64,000 nucleotides of DNA, from NCBI RefSeq assembly GCF_013391405.1, contig NZ_JACBFD010000013.1, positions 1-64,000 of the forward strand. Reading direction: 5' to 3'. The notes under the pieces were generated by a model, which was given only the letters and a program-made list of their open reading frames with translations, did no database searches and had not been told where the DNA came from. The stretch is from Staphylococcus sp. GSSP0090. GTDB taxonomy: Bacteria; Bacillota; Bacilli; Staphylococcales; Staphylococcaceae. How positions within the stretch are numbered: position 1 is the stretch's first letter; every line of letters begins with the position of its first letter. Positions 1 through 9,552 of this stretch are shown here, one piece after another. The position numbers were made by a program, and so were the translations under genes.

Positions 1-4
1 CAAT

Positions 5-294
5 ATGACACAACTCAAACCAATGATTGAATAATTAAAGGAAAGACAAAAATGGCCTTTTACATTAACAATTGATTCAGGATAACAAGCACCCTTTAAT
101 GCATACTTTTTACATAAAAAAGCAATTGAACTAGCAACACTATATATGAGACTTAAAGAAACACCTGTTTTTTAGAACAAACGATTTTACCAAGGCTGAA
201 CATGATGAAACATCATTATATAAAAGAACAATGACTCCAAGACGCAGAAATTATGTATCAGATACCGCGATACGTTGAGCTTAGTCGCTATTAA
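5..294 (+). pseudogene. Decayed coding remnant, unidentified
   Basis: Read from the ATG at position 5, the frame gives protein-like sequence (for example WPFTLTIDSG and APFNAYFLHKKAIELA) interrupted by stops near 32, 83 and 173. A second frame from about 202 continues with KHHYIKEQ and YQIPRYVELSRY and ends at a stop at 292-294. Several internal stops could arise from sense codons by one base change. This looks like a gene decaying by nonsense mutations and at least one frameshift. I do not recognise the family. The left end may continue outside the window. The alternative is chance open sequence; confidence is low. Confidence 0.35.
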
Positions 295-357
295 GTAAAT
301 GGATCAATACTGGTCTGAAAGAGTACTACTATTTTAAAAAAGTCGTAAATTGAAAAT

Positions 358-435
358 AGACAAACCCTTCGCTTTAATTGAAGGGTTTGTCTACATTCCG
401 AGGCGTAGATGTATTGCTATTACATCTACGCTTTT
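358..435. terminator. Two adjacent terminator-like hairpins
   Basis: A perfect 13-bp inverted repeat (AGACAAACCCTTC with its complement) spans 358-392. A second 11-bp repeat (GCGTAGATGTA with its complement) spans 403-431 and is followed by TTTT on the + strand. They lie between the decayed remnant and the minus-strand gene ending at 477, so they probably stop transcription from both sides. Confidence 0.6.
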
Positions 436-476
436 AGTTGTTCTTTTATTTATTTGTATATCACATTCACAATGAA

Positions 477-803
477 CTATTGATCAATTTTGTCACTTAC
501 ATACTGTACAAATGTAGCGACATCGCCTTTTTGAATATCTTTCATAGGCATTGGACCAATATTAAAAGTGAAGTTAATTTTTTCTCCATCATATTCAATT
601 TTTTCAACTTCATTATATGCAATACTTCTATAATAAAATTCACCGTTCATATCAACATTTAGAATGATTCTCTCATTTGTTGCTATAAAAGCACCCTCAA
701 ATTCACTAGAACCTTGTACGGAATACTCTATTGTGCCTAGAACAGTTGGACCTTTTTTCTCAGTTGGAAATAAATCATTTGGATTTACATTATCTAATAT
801 CAT
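477..803 (-). CDS. Small PH-like domain protein, hypothetical
   Basis: This 108-residue protein has no signal peptide or membrane segment. The pattern of an N-terminal strand-rich core (VLGTIEYSVQG, FIATNERIIL) followed by YNEVEKIEY and a C-terminal helix resembles bacterial PH-like domains of the YvbH/YdjM-like type, but this is a shape-level guess. The start is supported by a GGGGGA ribosome site about 8 nt upstream. It stands alone, downstream of the sst operon on the same strand, separated from it by a terminator. No enzymatic motif is visible and the function is unknown. Confidence 0.65.
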   Translation of the reverse strand: MILDNVNPNDLFPTEKKGPTVLGTIEYSVQGSSEFEGAFIATNERIILNVDMNGEFYYRSIAYNEVEKIEYDGEKINFTFNIGPMPMKDIQKGDVATFVQYVSDKIDQ

Positions 804-942
804 GTACTTTGTTCCCCCTACTATTTCTTTAAAAATAACTATTATTTATATATTTACTTAAAAGTTTGATGATAAAAATATTATAACATTAGTATGATAG
901 CGTTGAATAATTTAACGTTTTGATTTGTTTGAGTTTCAATAT

Positions 943-978
943 AAAGAGCGTCCGGAATAAATTCCAGACGCTCTTTTT
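943..978. terminator. sstD terminator
   Basis: A 16-bp inverted repeat with one mismatch (AAAGAGCGTCCGGAAT with ATTCCAGACGCTCTTT) has a two-base loop and a T-run on the + side and TTTAT on the minus side. It lies just downstream of the sstD stop and ends the siderophore operon. Confidence 0.85.
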
Positions 979-1008
979 CAATCTATTTCCCCACAATTTA
1001 AAATATTT

Positions 1009-2055
1009 CTATTTTTCCATTGCTTTTTCAACTTCATCGATTTGTTTTATCGCTGTTGTTGTTGATCCACTAGCAAAGTACCATAGTTTTGGATCTAATT
1101 CATATACTTTATTGTCTTTGATTGCTTTAACATCTTTAATAACGTCATTGCCTAATGCTTTTTTAGCTGTACCGTTGCCACTTATTGCTTGGCCACGATC
1201 CATAGCGAAAATAATACTTGGATCTTTCTCAGCAATATATTCATTTGTAACATTTTGACCGTGCTTACTATCTTTAATATTGTCATCTGCAGGAGTGAAG
1301 CCCATAGTATCGAAAATCATTGAACCAAAACGTTCACCAGCACCAAATGTTGACAACTCGCCTTCATTAACTAATAAGAATAAGGCTTTATCATTTTTTA
1401 GGTCTTTTGTTTTTTCTTTTATGCTAGCAATTTTATCATCTAGTTTTTTATTTAATGATTTAGCTTTATCTTCTTTATCATAAATTTTCCCTAGATTTTC
1501 TGCATTTTTCTTCATTGAATTCAATTCATCTTTATTGTCTGTACCAACATAAACAACTTTCGCATCTGGTGCAGCTTTTTTAAATTCATCTAGATTTTTT
1601 TGATTTGCTGTACGTCCAGATATGTAAATAACATCTGGTTTCGCTTCTGCAATTTTATCGAAATTAACTTCTTTTAAACTACCAGTATTTAAATACTTAT
1701 CATCTTTAAAATCACTTAAGAAATCAGGTAATGACTTATTACCTTCACCCTTAGGAAGTGCTTTAACTTTATCTTCAACACCAAGTTCTTTCATTGTGTC
1801 TAATGCACCATAATCTAAAACAACTGCTTTTTCAGGATTTTTAGGTACTTCAACTGTTTCTTTAACAGTTTTAGCATCACTACCATCACGCTTTTCACCA
1901 TTTGCTTTATAATTATTTTCAATTTTTACAGTTTCATTTGAATCTTTACTTTTCGAATCAGTATCTGAAGATTTTTTATCTTCTGATCCGCCATTACTAC
2001 ATGCTACTAATAAAAACATTAACCCAACTACTAATAATAATCCTAACTTTTTCAT
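1009..2055 (-). CDS. sstD: Siderophore-binding lipoprotein SstD
   Basis: Substrate-binding lipoprotein of the Fe3+-siderophore ABC importer, anchored on the outer face of the membrane. The signal peptide MKKLGLLLVVGLMFLLVAC has a lipobox (LVAC) with the lipidated cysteine at residue 19. A Ser/Asp/Lys-rich linker follows, then a class III binding-protein fold (about residues 70-348) with the conserved segments EKAVVLDYGALDTMKELG and KPDVIYISGR. Length (348 aa) fits the FatB/YclQ/SstD group, known to bind catechol-type siderophores. It is the last gene of sstABCD, 105 bp after sstC. The ribosome site is AGGAGGAG. Identification rests on family features and on operon order. Confidence 0.92.
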   Translation of the reverse strand: MKKLGLLLVVGLMFLLVACSNGGSEDKKSSDTDSKSKDSNETVKIENNYKANGEKRDGSDAKTVKETVEVPKNPEKAVVLDYGALDTMKELGVEDKVKALPKGEGNKSLPDFLSDFKDDKYLNTGSLKEVNFDKIAEAKPDVIYISGRTANQKNLDEFKKAAPDAKVVYVGTDNKDELNSMKKNAENLGKIYDKEDKAKSLNKKLDDKIASIKEKTKDLKNDKALFLLVNEGELSTFGAGERFGSMIFDTMGFTPADDNIKDSKHGQNVTNEYIAEKDPSIIFAMDRGQAISGNGTAKKALGNDVIKDVKAIKDNKVYELDPKLWYFASGSTTTAIKQIDEVEKAMEK

Positions 2056-2160
2056 GTACTTAACTCCTCCTAATTTTTTTAATATGTACGATCTTTTATG
2101 TGCCCTAAAAGTTGAACAACGTTACAGTTGCATCACTCCCTTCAAAGTCATCACATTACC

Positions 2161-2961
2161 TTACATCGACTGTGCAAATGATAACTCTGGTACTTCAGTT
2201 ACTTCGTCATAATAAATACAAATGCGTTGTCCACGAATCTCTTCAATTTTGACATCCATATCATACAATTCTTTTAATATATCTGTTTGGATGACTTCAT
2301 TTTTCGTACTTGCTTTAACAAGTTTGCCATCTTTCAAGGCAATAATATCGTCTGAATAACATGAAGCAAAATTGATATCATGGATAACAACGACAATCGT
2401 CTTATTCAATTCTTTGGCTAATCTTCTCAATGTTTGCATAATTTGAACTGAATGTTTCATGTCTAAATTATTTAATGGCTCATCAAGTAAGATATAATCT
2501 GTATCTTGTGCAATCGTCATAGCTACATAGGCACGTTGACGCTGTCCACCAGAAAGTGTTTTTAAATAGCGGCCCCTGATTTCAGTAAGGTGCAGCAACT
2601 CAAGTGCATACTCAACTTGGTCTCTATCCTCTTGCTTTAAACGCCCTTTAGAATGTGGAAAACGGCCAAATTGCACTAATTCTTCAACCGTTATATTTAA
2701 TTCTGTATGATTGGATTGTTTTAAAATGGATAACTTTTTAGCCAAATCATTACTTTTATAATCCGTAATTGCTTTTCCCTCTATATCGATGGTACCTGCT
2801 TCAAAGTCTATTAACCGTGTAATAGCAGACAATAGCGTACTCTTACCTGCACCATTAGGCCCTATCATTGATGTCAGTCGTCCCTTGCTTATCTCTACGT
2901 CAATATCTTGCAAAATCACTTTATCTTGAATCGTTTTATTAAGCCCTTGTACTCGTATCAA
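2161..2961 (-). CDS. sstC: Siderophore ABC transporter ATPase SstC
   Basis: Cytoplasmic ATPase of the Sst iron-siderophore importer. Visible motifs are Walker A GPNGAGKST (near residue 34), signature LSGGQRQRAYVAM (near 135), Walker B DYILLDEPLNNLD and the H-loop VVIHDINFA. The 266-residue length fits the FepC/YclP family. The start overlaps the end of sstB by 4 bp, indicating translational coupling with the permease it energises. Expression is expected to follow the Fur-regulated promoter upstream of sstA. Confidence 0.93.
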   Translation of the reverse strand: MIRVQGLNKTIQDKVILQDIDVEISKGRLTSMIGPNGAGKSTLLSAITRLIDFEAGTIDIEGKAITDYKSNDLAKKLSILKQSNHTELNITVEELVQFGRFPHSKGRLKQEDRDQVEYALELLHLTEIRGRYLKTLSGGQRQRAYVAMTIAQDTDYILLDEPLNNLDMKHSVQIMQTLRRLAKELNKTIVVVIHDINFASCYSDDIIALKDGKLVKASTKNEVIQTDILKELYDMDVKIEEIRGQRICIYYDEVTEVPELSFAQSM

Positions 2962-3917
2962 TTCGCATGTCTCCTTTTAATTAATAGATAAATGAAGTAA
3001 GTGCCACCTACTAAATCAATAATGATGCTAACTTGCGTTGTTGCTTCAAAGAAATTTTCTACAATTGCTTGCGCTAAAAACAAGCTAATCCAACTTATAC
3101 AAATGGTTGCCGGTAAAATATATTTATGCTGATACGTTTTCATTAATTCGTGAGCCAAGTTTACTGTCAGCAATCCTAAAAATGTAATTGGACCAACTAA
3201 TGCTGTTGAAATTGATACTAAAATTGCGACTAAAATTAATAAAACCCGTGTTAGTGTTTGATAAGAAATCCCTAGATTGATCGCTTGATCTCGACCTAAT
3301 AGCAATACGTCTAAATATGGAATGGCATATACGGTAATCATTATTAAAATGATAAGTATCACACCACATAAAGTGACCAATTTTGTATTTGAGGCATCAA
3401 AATTAGCGAACATTGCACTTTGTACAGCTAAAAAATCTTCTGGGTTGATAATTAATTCTAAAAATCCTGTAATACTTCTAAAGAATGTACCTAGAATAAT
3501 ACCAACGAGTAATATTAAATAAACTGAAACATTGCCAATTCTAAAAATACCTTGAAATAATAATAATGAAAAACCAATCATAACGATGAGTGATATAAAG
3601 AAGCTAATGTATAGATTCGTAACAAATACTGATTGCACACCAAATATGAAAACAATCAACACTTTTACAAACATATAGACAGCATCCAAACCCATAATAG
3701 ATGGTGTTAATAGTCTATTTGTGGTAATCGCTTGGAAAATAACCACAGATGCCGCAATTGCACCACCCACTAAAATCATTAGAATAAGTTTACGCAAACG
3801 ACTTGTAACTTGATATTGGAATATTTCGAAATCAATACCTATAATGAGATACAACCCAGCTATAATCACAGTAGTGGCTATTAATATAAATAGTTTAGAC
3901 TTAGCACTAATTTGCAT
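2958..3917 (-). CDS. sstB: Siderophore ABC permease SstB
   Basis: Integral membrane permease of the FecCD/BtuC family (319 aa, about nine hydrophobic segments). The ATPase-contact region is near residue 210 (DQAINLGISYQTLTR), followed by the typical GPITFLGLLTVNLAHEL block. It pairs with SstA to form the transmembrane channel through which the catechol siderophore-iron delivered by SstD enters. The start lies inside the last codons of sstA (11-bp overlap) and the end overlaps sstC by 4 bp, a tightly coupled operon. Confidence 0.92.
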   Translation of the reverse strand: MQISAKSKLFILIATTVIIAGLYLIIGIDFEIFQYQVTSRLRKLILMILVGGAIAASVVIFQAITTNRLLTPSIMGLDAVYMFVKVLIVFIFGVQSVFVTNLYISFFISLIVMIGFSLLLFQGIFRIGNVSVYLILLVGIILGTFFRSITGFLELIINPEDFLAVQSAMFANFDASNTKLVTLCGVILIILIMITVYAIPYLDVLLLGRDQAINLGISYQTLTRVLLILVAILVSISTALVGPITFLGLLTVNLAHELMKTYQHKYILPATICISWISLFLAQAIVENFFEATTQVSIIIDLVGGTYFIYLLIKRRHAN

Positions 3918-4875
3918 AATTATGTCGTCCTTTCATTAGCAAGATTATGAAAATAATAGTGCCAAAGACGCCAATGGTTAAACCGATATTAATTTCATAT
4001 GGATATACAATGATTCTGCCAAAAATATCAGAAAACATTACAAAAATAGCACCTAGCATCGCTGTATGCGGCAATGCATTTTTCAAATGGTCTCCTCTAA
4101 AAATGGATACAATATTAGGAACAATAAGCCCTAAGAAAGGTAATGTTCCTACAGTTACAACCACAAGTGCTGTGATTGTAGCTGTAATAAATAGTCCTAT
4201 ATTAATTATTTTTTCATAATTAACTCCTAAGTTATTACTAAAATCTTTTCCCATACCAGCAATAGTAAAATGATTGGCGAATATATATGTAAGTAATAAT
4301 AACGGGATGCTTAAGTATAGTATCTCATATCTACCACTGGTGATAATTGCGAAGTTACCATTTAGCCAATTCCCAACACTTTGAACTGTATTGGTTCTCA
4401 ACGCAATAAACGTTGCAAAACTTGATACGATACCACCTAACATGATGCCCAATAGTGGTATAAAGATAACATCTGTAAAGCGAATATATTGCACTAATTT
4501 AACGAAAAGGAACGTACCTGCAATACTTAAAACTACTGCAAAAATTAACTTTATAATGATGTTTTCCTGTGGAAATAAAATCATTGATAATAAAATACCT
4601 AGTTTAGCCCATTCCATAGTTCCAGCCGTTGTAGGACTGACAAATTTATTCTGCATCATTTGTTGCATAATTAAACCAGCTAACGCTAATGTACTACCCG
4701 ATATGATGATACTAACCGTTCTCGGTATTCTACTTGAAACAATGATATTCATCTGCGATTCTGTAAGATGGAAAATGTCTGTGATCGATACCTTGCTTAC
4801 GCCTACGAATAAAGAAAGGATTGTAAGTATCAGTAAAATAATAGCTAAGACAATACCATTTAATAAAAATTTCAT
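3907..4875 (-). CDS. sstA: Siderophore ABC permease SstA
   Basis: First permease of the Sst importer, FecCD family, 322 aa from the chosen start. It carries the family signature SRIPRTVSIIISGSTLALAGLIMQ-like region (read as two overlapping pieces) and GTLPFLGLIVPNIV. An upstream in-frame ATG at 4950 exists, but it would place the first codons inside the Fur operator. The ATG at 4875 has a good ribosome site (AGAGGTAGGTC) and directly precedes the hydrophobic start MKFLLNGIVLAI, so I chose it. It is the promoter-proximal gene of sstABCD and is predicted to be iron-repressed. Confidence 0.9.
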   Translation of the reverse strand: MKFLLNGIVLAIILLILTILSLFVGVSKVSITDIFHLTESQMNIIVSSRIPRTVSIIISGSTLALAGLIMQQMMQNKFVSPTTAGTMEWAKLGILLSMILFPQENIIIKLIFAVVLSIAGTFLFVKLVQYIRFTDVIFIPLLGIMLGGIVSSFATFIALRTNTVQSVGNWLNGNFAIITSGRYEILYLSIPLLLLTYIFANHFTIAGMGKDFSNNLGVNYEKIINIGLFITATITALVVVTVGTLPFLGLIVPNIVSIFRGDHLKNALPHTAMLGAIFVMFSDIFGRIIVYPYEINIGLTIGVFGTIIFIILLMKGRHNYAN

Positions 4876-4930
4876 AAATGACCTACCTCTAACCCTTTCG
4901 ATTATAAAATGCGATACCCAATTAACGTTG

Positions 4931-4950
4931 GTTATGATAATCATTATCAA
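4931..4950 (-). promoter_or_regulatory. Fur box of the sst operon
   Basis: The sequence TGATAATCATTATCA at 4935-4949 is a near-perfect palindrome that matches the Fur operator consensus (GATAATGATTATCATTATC). It lies about 60 bp upstream of the sstA start, as expected for an operator overlapping the promoter. This follows the known iron regulation of sst genes. Confidence 0.88.
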
Positions 4951-4965
4951 TACCTATAATAAAAT

Positions 4966-4986
4966 TTTACCATTTTTAATGGTAAA
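4966..4986. repeat. 21-bp perfect inverted repeat beside the Fur box
   Basis: TTTACCATT and AATGGTAAA form a perfect 9-bp inverted repeat with a 3-bp spacer, about 16 bp upstream of the Fur box. It could be a second operator or simply AT-rich symmetry. The rest of 4987-5176 shows no gene. Confidence 0.4.
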
Positions 4987-5177
4987 TTCAATAGTCTTGA
5001 GCAATTTAAATAAAAGTATTTAAATACCATCTATATATTTGTATAGTCATATTTAATATTACAACTTAGAAATCTCAACATTTTATTTTAATTGTTCATT
5101 TTTATGTAATTCTATTCTAATGTACTTTATATAATGTATCCCTCTATTTAATTATCTCTCCCCGTTTTTAATCATAG

Positions 5178-5206
5178 AAAAAAGCCGAGACATAGCGTCT
5201 CGGCTT
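5178..5206 (-). terminator. nrdF terminator
   Basis: AGCCGAGAC (5183-5191) pairs with GTCTCGGCT (5197-5205). On the minus strand the hairpin is followed by a run of T. It ends the nrdIEF operon. Confidence 0.85.
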
Positions 5207-5284
5207 CACTCATTAAATAGTCAGTATCTATTTGAATTAACATGTTATTCCATGATTATCGTTTTTTAAAACAGCCATGTATTT

Positions 5285-6253
5285 CTAATCTTCAAAAATG
5301 AAATCTTCATCTTTTAATGCTTCTACGTTTAGTGCCAATGTATATCCATCACCTTTAACTGAGAAGAAATCATGATTCTTAGTAGTGGTATCTAAGGCAT
5401 TTTCAATAATTGGATTGAATTCACGTTCTTCAAAATACGGATCGAAACCTAAATTAGATAAGGCTTTGTTCCCATTGTATCTCACGTAGTTTAATACATC
5501 TTCAGCTAATCCAATATCATCATAAAGCGAATGCGTGTAAGATACTTCGTTTTTATATAAATCTTCTAATAATTTATACATCTCTTGATCTGCTTGTAGC
5601 TTTTCACTTTCTGAAAGTTCATTGCGTAAACTTTGTGCATCCATACCAGTGAATACACCATGAATAGACTCATCTAATAAAATTTTACGAATGATTTCTC
5701 CAGAAGTTGTCATCTTACCTTGGCCGGCAAGATAAAGTGGATAATAGAAACCAGAGTAGAATAAAAATGTTTCTAAAAACACACTTGATACACGTGCAAT
5801 ATATTGATCATAAATTGAAGCTTCTTTCCCCCATAATTTATGATAATTATTAATAATTTTATCTGATTTATATTTTAAATGTGGTTCTTCAATCACCCAT
5901 TTATCCAATAAATAGTTTGTTTCGCTGGAAGGTAGCAACGTTGTAAAGATATGTGAATAACTTTTAGCATGGATTTGTTCCATCATTGCCATAAATGAAT
6001 AAACGGCTTTTTTTCGTAAATCCGTAGTATGTAACATAATCAACGGCATACCATCATCAGCTTGATGTGTATCTAATCCTGTTAAACCTGCTAATGCTTT
6101 TTTAAAGGCTTCTTTTTCAGGATCTGTTAATGTTTTCCAGCTTGCAATATCTTTAGATACTTTAAATTCAGTTTCTACCCACATCTGTGAAATATTTTGT
6201 CGCCAAAACATATTTGTCATGTCTTCTTGCGTATTCCAATTGACTGCTTTCAT
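5285..6253 (-). CDS. nrdF: Ribonucleotide reductase class Ib beta subunit NrdF
   Basis: Small subunit that holds the dimetal-tyrosyl radical cofactor and supplies the radical to NrdE for making deoxyribonucleotides under aerobic conditions. At 322 aa it has typical NrdF length. Metal-ligand segments are visible: GLDTHQADDG, MMEQIHAKSYSHIF, ETFLFYSGFY and DESIHGVFTG. It lies 120 bp downstream of nrdE on the same strand; the gap contains a modest CAGCCT/AGGCTG hairpin that could trim or attenuate the message. It works with NrdI, which supplies oxidant for a dimanganese cofactor. Confidence 0.95.
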   Translation of the reverse strand: MKAVNWNTQEDMTNMFWRQNISQMWVETEFKVSKDIASWKTLTDPEKEAFKKALAGLTGLDTHQADDGMPLIMLHTTDLRKKAVYSFMAMMEQIHAKSYSHIFTTLLPSSETNYLLDKWVIEEPHLKYKSDKIINNYHKLWGKEASIYDQYIARVSSVFLETFLFYSGFYYPLYLAGQGKMTTSGEIIRKILLDESIHGVFTGMDAQSLRNELSESEKLQADQEMYKLLEDLYKNEVSYTHSLYDDIGLAEDVLNYVRYNGNKALSNLGFDPYFEEREFNPIIENALDTTTKNHDFFSVKGDGYTLALNVEALKDEDFIFED

Positions 6254-6373
6254 TTAGTTATAGTCCCCTATCCAGTAAATATTTAATTAAGCAGTGATAC
6301 ACAGCCTAATCTAATCTTTGGATAAGGCTGCTTATAACACCGCAGTTCACTTTGTGCTTTTACATTGCTTCTA

Positions 6374-8479
6374 TTAAATTGAACAGCTTGTACACTCTTC
6401 TACACTTAATAATTTATTACGTGTATAATATAAAGATTTCAGACCTTTATGGTGCGCATATACATATAATCTTGATAACTCACGTGTTGAAATTTCAGAA
6501 TTAACATAAAGAATTGTAGAAATACCTTGGTCAATATGTGTTTGAATCGTTGAGATTAAATCAATGAGTTTCATTTGATCTGTATTAAATGCAGACTTGT
6601 AATACCACATTGTTTCTGGTGATAAGAATGGCATTGGATAGAATGTTTCCGCATTACCATACGTACGACGTTCGATTTGATCCACGATAGGCATTACAGA
6701 ACTCGTAGCATTTTGAACATATGAAATACTTTGTGTTGGTGCAATCGCTAAACGATATGCATGGAACAGACCATGTGTTTCCACTTTCTCTTGTAGTGCT
6801 TTCCAATCTTCTGGTCTAGGAATTTCTAAGCCATCAAATAATTTACGGACTTTTTCATATTTAGGTTCGAATGTTTGTGACGTGTAAAATTCAAAGTATT
6901 TGCCATTAGCATAGTCAGATTGTTCAAAATCTTTGTATACTTCTTGTCTTTCTTTAGCGATTTCCATAGAACGTTCTATAGAATAATAATTCATCATCAT
7001 AAAGAAGATGTTGGCAAAGTCTTTTGCTTCTTCTGACTCATAACCAATTTTATTTTTAGCTAGATAACCGTGTAAATTCATCACACCTAAACCTACAGAG
7101 TGTAACTCTCTATTAGCTTTTCTAACACCTGGCGCATTTTGAATATCTGCTTCATCACTTACGACTGTTAGTGCATCCATACCAGTATGAACTGAATCTT
7201 TAAATTTACCTGATTCCATAACATTAACAATGTTTAATGAACCTAAATTACATGAAATGTCGCGTTTGATTTCATCTTCCGTACCGTAATCATTAATGAT
7301 AGAAGTTTCTTGTAATTGGAAGATTTCTGTACATAGATTACTCATTTTAATTTGACCAATATCAGAATTGGCATGTACCTTATTGGCATTATCTTTGAAC
7401 ATTAAATAAGGATAACCAGATTGCAATTGTGTTTGTGCAATCATATTTAGCATTTCACGTGCATCTTTTTTCTTTTTATCTATATTAGGATTAGCAACCA
7501 ATTCATCATAGAATTCATCCAAATTAATGTCATCTAATGTAACACCGTATTCTTTATAAATCGTATGCGGTGCAAACATATGGAAATCTTTGCCTTCTTT
7601 AGCTAAATCAAAGAATTTAGATGGCACAATTAAGCCAGTTGAAATCGTTGATAAACGTAAATCTTCATCCGCATTCACTTTTTTAGTATCTAAAAATTCT
7701 TCCACATCATAATGGAAAATATTTAAATAAACCGCACCGGCACCAGGTCTTTGGCCCAATTGGTCTGCATAGCTAAAACCACCTTCAAGAGATTTCGCAA
7801 CAGGTAACACTCCTTTCGCTACGCCTTTAATGCCTTTAATTGCCTCACCACGCGCACGTAGTTTAGATAAATTGATTGCAACACCACCACCAATTTTACT
7901 TAATTGTTTTGCTGTAGAATCAATGAAATTAATAGAGTTTAAACTATCATCCGCTTCTAATAAGAAACAAGATACGAGTTCTCCACGACGTGCACGTCCT
8001 GCATTTAAGAATGTCGGCGTTGCCGGTTGATAGCGTTGTTCAACCATTGCAGAAATAAACTGTTTAGCAGTCGCTTTATGACCGTTAGCTAAATAAAGTG
8101 CCACAATCGCAACGTGTTGCTTATAATCTTCTAGATATTGACTTTTATCGTTTGTTTTAAGTGCGTAATCTTTAAAGAATTTACTTGCTGACATGTAACT
8201 AGCAAATTCAAATGGAATAGATTTAGCATAGTCTGTTATTTCTTGTAAATCAGCTTCGGAATATTTTTCAAACACATCAAAATAGAAGTCATTATCAACG
8301 AGATAATGAAGACGCTCAATTTCAGTGTCAAAATAAATTGTTTTATCTTGAATTTCTTCTAAATAAACTTCGAGTGCCTCTTGATCTTTTTCTAAATTGA
8401 AAAAACCATTATCTTTACGTTTCGTTACTTCGTTATTTAATTCAATATGATTGTATTTCTTCTCGTCCATAATCTTCAT
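6374..8479 (-). CDS. nrdE: Ribonucleotide reductase class Ib alpha subunit NrdE
   Basis: Catalytic subunit that reduces ribonucleoside diphosphates. It has 701 aa from the chosen ATG at 8479 ([13 protein letters not shown]), preceded by an AAGGTGGGA ribosome site; a longer frame reaching 8539 lacks such support. Visible elements are the active-site cysteine regions SNLCTEIFQ and [10 protein letters not shown], the NLHGYLAK and [10 protein letters not shown] segments, and the C-terminal CTSCSI tail that is re-reduced by NrdH/thioredoxin-type donors. There is no N-terminal ATP-cone, as is normal for class Ib. The start overlaps the end of nrdI by 38 bp. Confidence 0.94.
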   Translation of the reverse strand: MKIMDEKKYNHIELNNEVTKRKDNGFFNLEKDQEALEVYLEEIQDKTIYFDTEIERLHYLVDNDFYFDVFEKYSEADLQEITDYAKSIPFEFASYMSASKFFKDYALKTNDKSQYLEDYKQHVAIVALYLANGHKATAKQFISAMVEQRYQPATPTFLNAGRARRGELVSCFLLEADDSLNSINFIDSTAKQLSKIGGGVAINLSKLRARGEAIKGIKGVAKGVLPVAKSLEGGFSYADQLGQRPGAGAVYLNIFHYDVEEFLDTKKVNADEDLRLSTISTGLIVPSKFFDLAKEGKDFHMFAPHTIYKEYGVTLDDINLDEFYDELVANPNIDKKKKDAREMLNMIAQTQLQSGYPYLMFKDNANKVHANSDIGQIKMSNLCTEIFQLQETSIINDYGTEDEIKRDISCNLGSLNIVNVMESGKFKDSVHTGMDALTVVSDEADIQNAPGVRKANRELHSVGLGVMNLHGYLAKNKIGYESEEAKDFANIFFMMMNYYSIERSMEIAKERQEVYKDFEQSDYANGKYFEFYTSQTFEPKYEKVRKLFDGLEIPRPEDWKALQEKVETHGLFHAYRLAIAPTQSISYVQNATSSVMPIVDQIERRTYGNAETFYPMPFLSPETMWYYKSAFNTDQMKLIDLISTIQTHIDQGISTILYVNSEISTRELSRLYVYAHHKGLKSLYYTRNKLLSVEECTSCSI

Positions 8480-8840
8480 TGAACTGTCCCACCTTATCTT
8501 TAAATTCGCTAATATCATTTTGTGTGCCCTGAACTTCAAATTTCATTAGTAATGGAACCTGATATTTTTCAGAGATAGTTCGTCCAGCCTTCGCAAAATT
8601 CTGTCCCCAGTTGCGGTTTCCACTAGCTGCAACGCCTCTTAGTAAATCATGATTTATATCTAAAAATGACTGAACTGGTTGTGGTACTTCTCCAAAACCT
8701 ATCGTTCCAGTGACCAAGATGAATGGTTCTTCAATTTTCTCAGTGCAATTATTTTGAGTAATTTCCAACATGTTAGTAATTTCTGCTTTTTTTATAAATC
8801 TGCGTACATTACCAGAGAATGAAAAATAAACAACCTTCAT
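8442..8840 (-). CDS. nrdI: Flavodoxin-like NrdI
   Basis: FMN protein that activates class Ib ribonucleotide reductase by providing superoxide or peroxide to the dimanganese centre of NrdF. The 132 residues begin with [14 protein letters not shown], the phosphate-binding turn of NrdI, and contain [15 protein letters not shown] and [14 protein letters not shown], both characteristic. It is the first gene of nrdIEF. The ribosome site is AAGGTGATCC. Control is expected from the NrdR boxes upstream. Confidence 0.94.
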   Translation of the reverse strand: MKVVYFSFSGNVRRFIKKAEITNMLEITQNNCTEKIEEPFILVTGTIGFGEVPQPVQSFLDINHDLLRGVAASGNRNWGQNFAKAGRTISEKYQVPLLMKFEVQGTQNDISEFKDKVGQFNEDYGREEIQSY

Positions 8841-8960
8841 TGGATCACCTTCTTTCTAATACGAATATGTTATTAAGATTACTTTATCGTGTTTAAATAG
8901 TACTTCATCGTATTTATATTTTAAATGTATGATAAGTAACCGTAGCGTAATTTTGGACAA

Positions 8961-8976
8961 CCACAATATATAGTGA
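8961..8976. promoter_or_regulatory. Third NrdR-like box nearer nrdI
   Basis: CCACAATATATAGTGA contains a perfect consensus core (CAATATATAG) and matches 14 of 16 positions. It lies 154 bp closer to nrdI than the paired boxes. A partial match 23 bp away (8984-8999) is weak, so this may be a single extra site or half of a second operator. Confidence 0.6.
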
Positions 8977-9114
8977 TTTTATTCAACTATATGTGATTAT
9001 GTAAAAACTCAATAATTAAGCATTAATGCTTGATTTGTCATGATTAAACGTCCAAATTAGTGTTATTTTACTTAAAATTTGATTTATTATAAATAAATTG
9101 ACCACGCCCCAAAA

Positions 9115-9130
9115 CACAATATATTGTGTT
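9115..9130. promoter_or_regulatory. NrdR box 1
   Basis: ACACAATATATTGTGT matches the NrdR consensus acaCwAtATaTwGtgt at every position and is a perfect palindrome. NrdR is the ATP/dATP-sensing repressor of ribonucleotide reductase genes. The box lies upstream of nrdI. Confidence 0.9.
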
Positions 9131-9145
9131 TTGACCTGGCCACAA

Positions 9146-9161
9146 ATACTATATTATGTGT
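9146..9161. promoter_or_regulatory. NrdR box 2, 31 bp from box 1
   Basis: ATACTATATTATGTGT matches the NrdR consensus at 13 of 16 positions. Its start is exactly 31 bp from box 1, the three-helical-turn spacing seen between paired NrdR boxes in other bacteria, which supports the assignment. Confidence 0.8.
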
Positions 9162-9552
9162 TTCATTATACATAACTCATAAAGTTATTTAAAGGGCTTT
9201 GTTTATGACAAAAGTTTGAATGCCAAACAGAAATGGCACCAATTCAACGTTAACTCGTGCTTTTCGGTTTATAAAAAATTTTTTTCGAAATTTAAAGCTA
9301 TTTTATTTGCTTTTTTTCAAAACCTTGGAACGATTGTTATAGCGTCATTCCTCTCCAAATTGCTCACAATTCAAATTATTCTTACAATAAAATGATCTAG
9401 AATATGTCACGCATTATATTTAATGCAAACAGAACATTTGTTCGTATATTCATGTTACCTCATTTCCCTTTTACTTTCAAGCATATATACATCATCTATA
9501 TAATTATGCTAATATGAATACGTTAAAAATTAAATTAATCGAGGCGATACAT

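Larger units (their letters stand above)
8841..9552. other. 712-bp divergent intergenic region, nrdI / EamA gene
   Basis: This long AT-rich region separates the minus-strand nrd operon from the plus-strand EamA gene. It holds three NrdR-like boxes in its left half and middle, described separately. The right part (about 9170-9540) has poly-T and poly-A tracts and no coding potential that I trust. The distance from the paired boxes to nrdI suggests a 5' leader of roughly 200 nt or a second promoter. Confidence 0.6.

Noticed and set aside
4391-5023. 210-residue plus-strand frame opposite sstA
   Set aside because: It lies antisense to a well-supported permease, has no family motifs and no ribosome site. 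It is a shadow of the sstA codon pattern.
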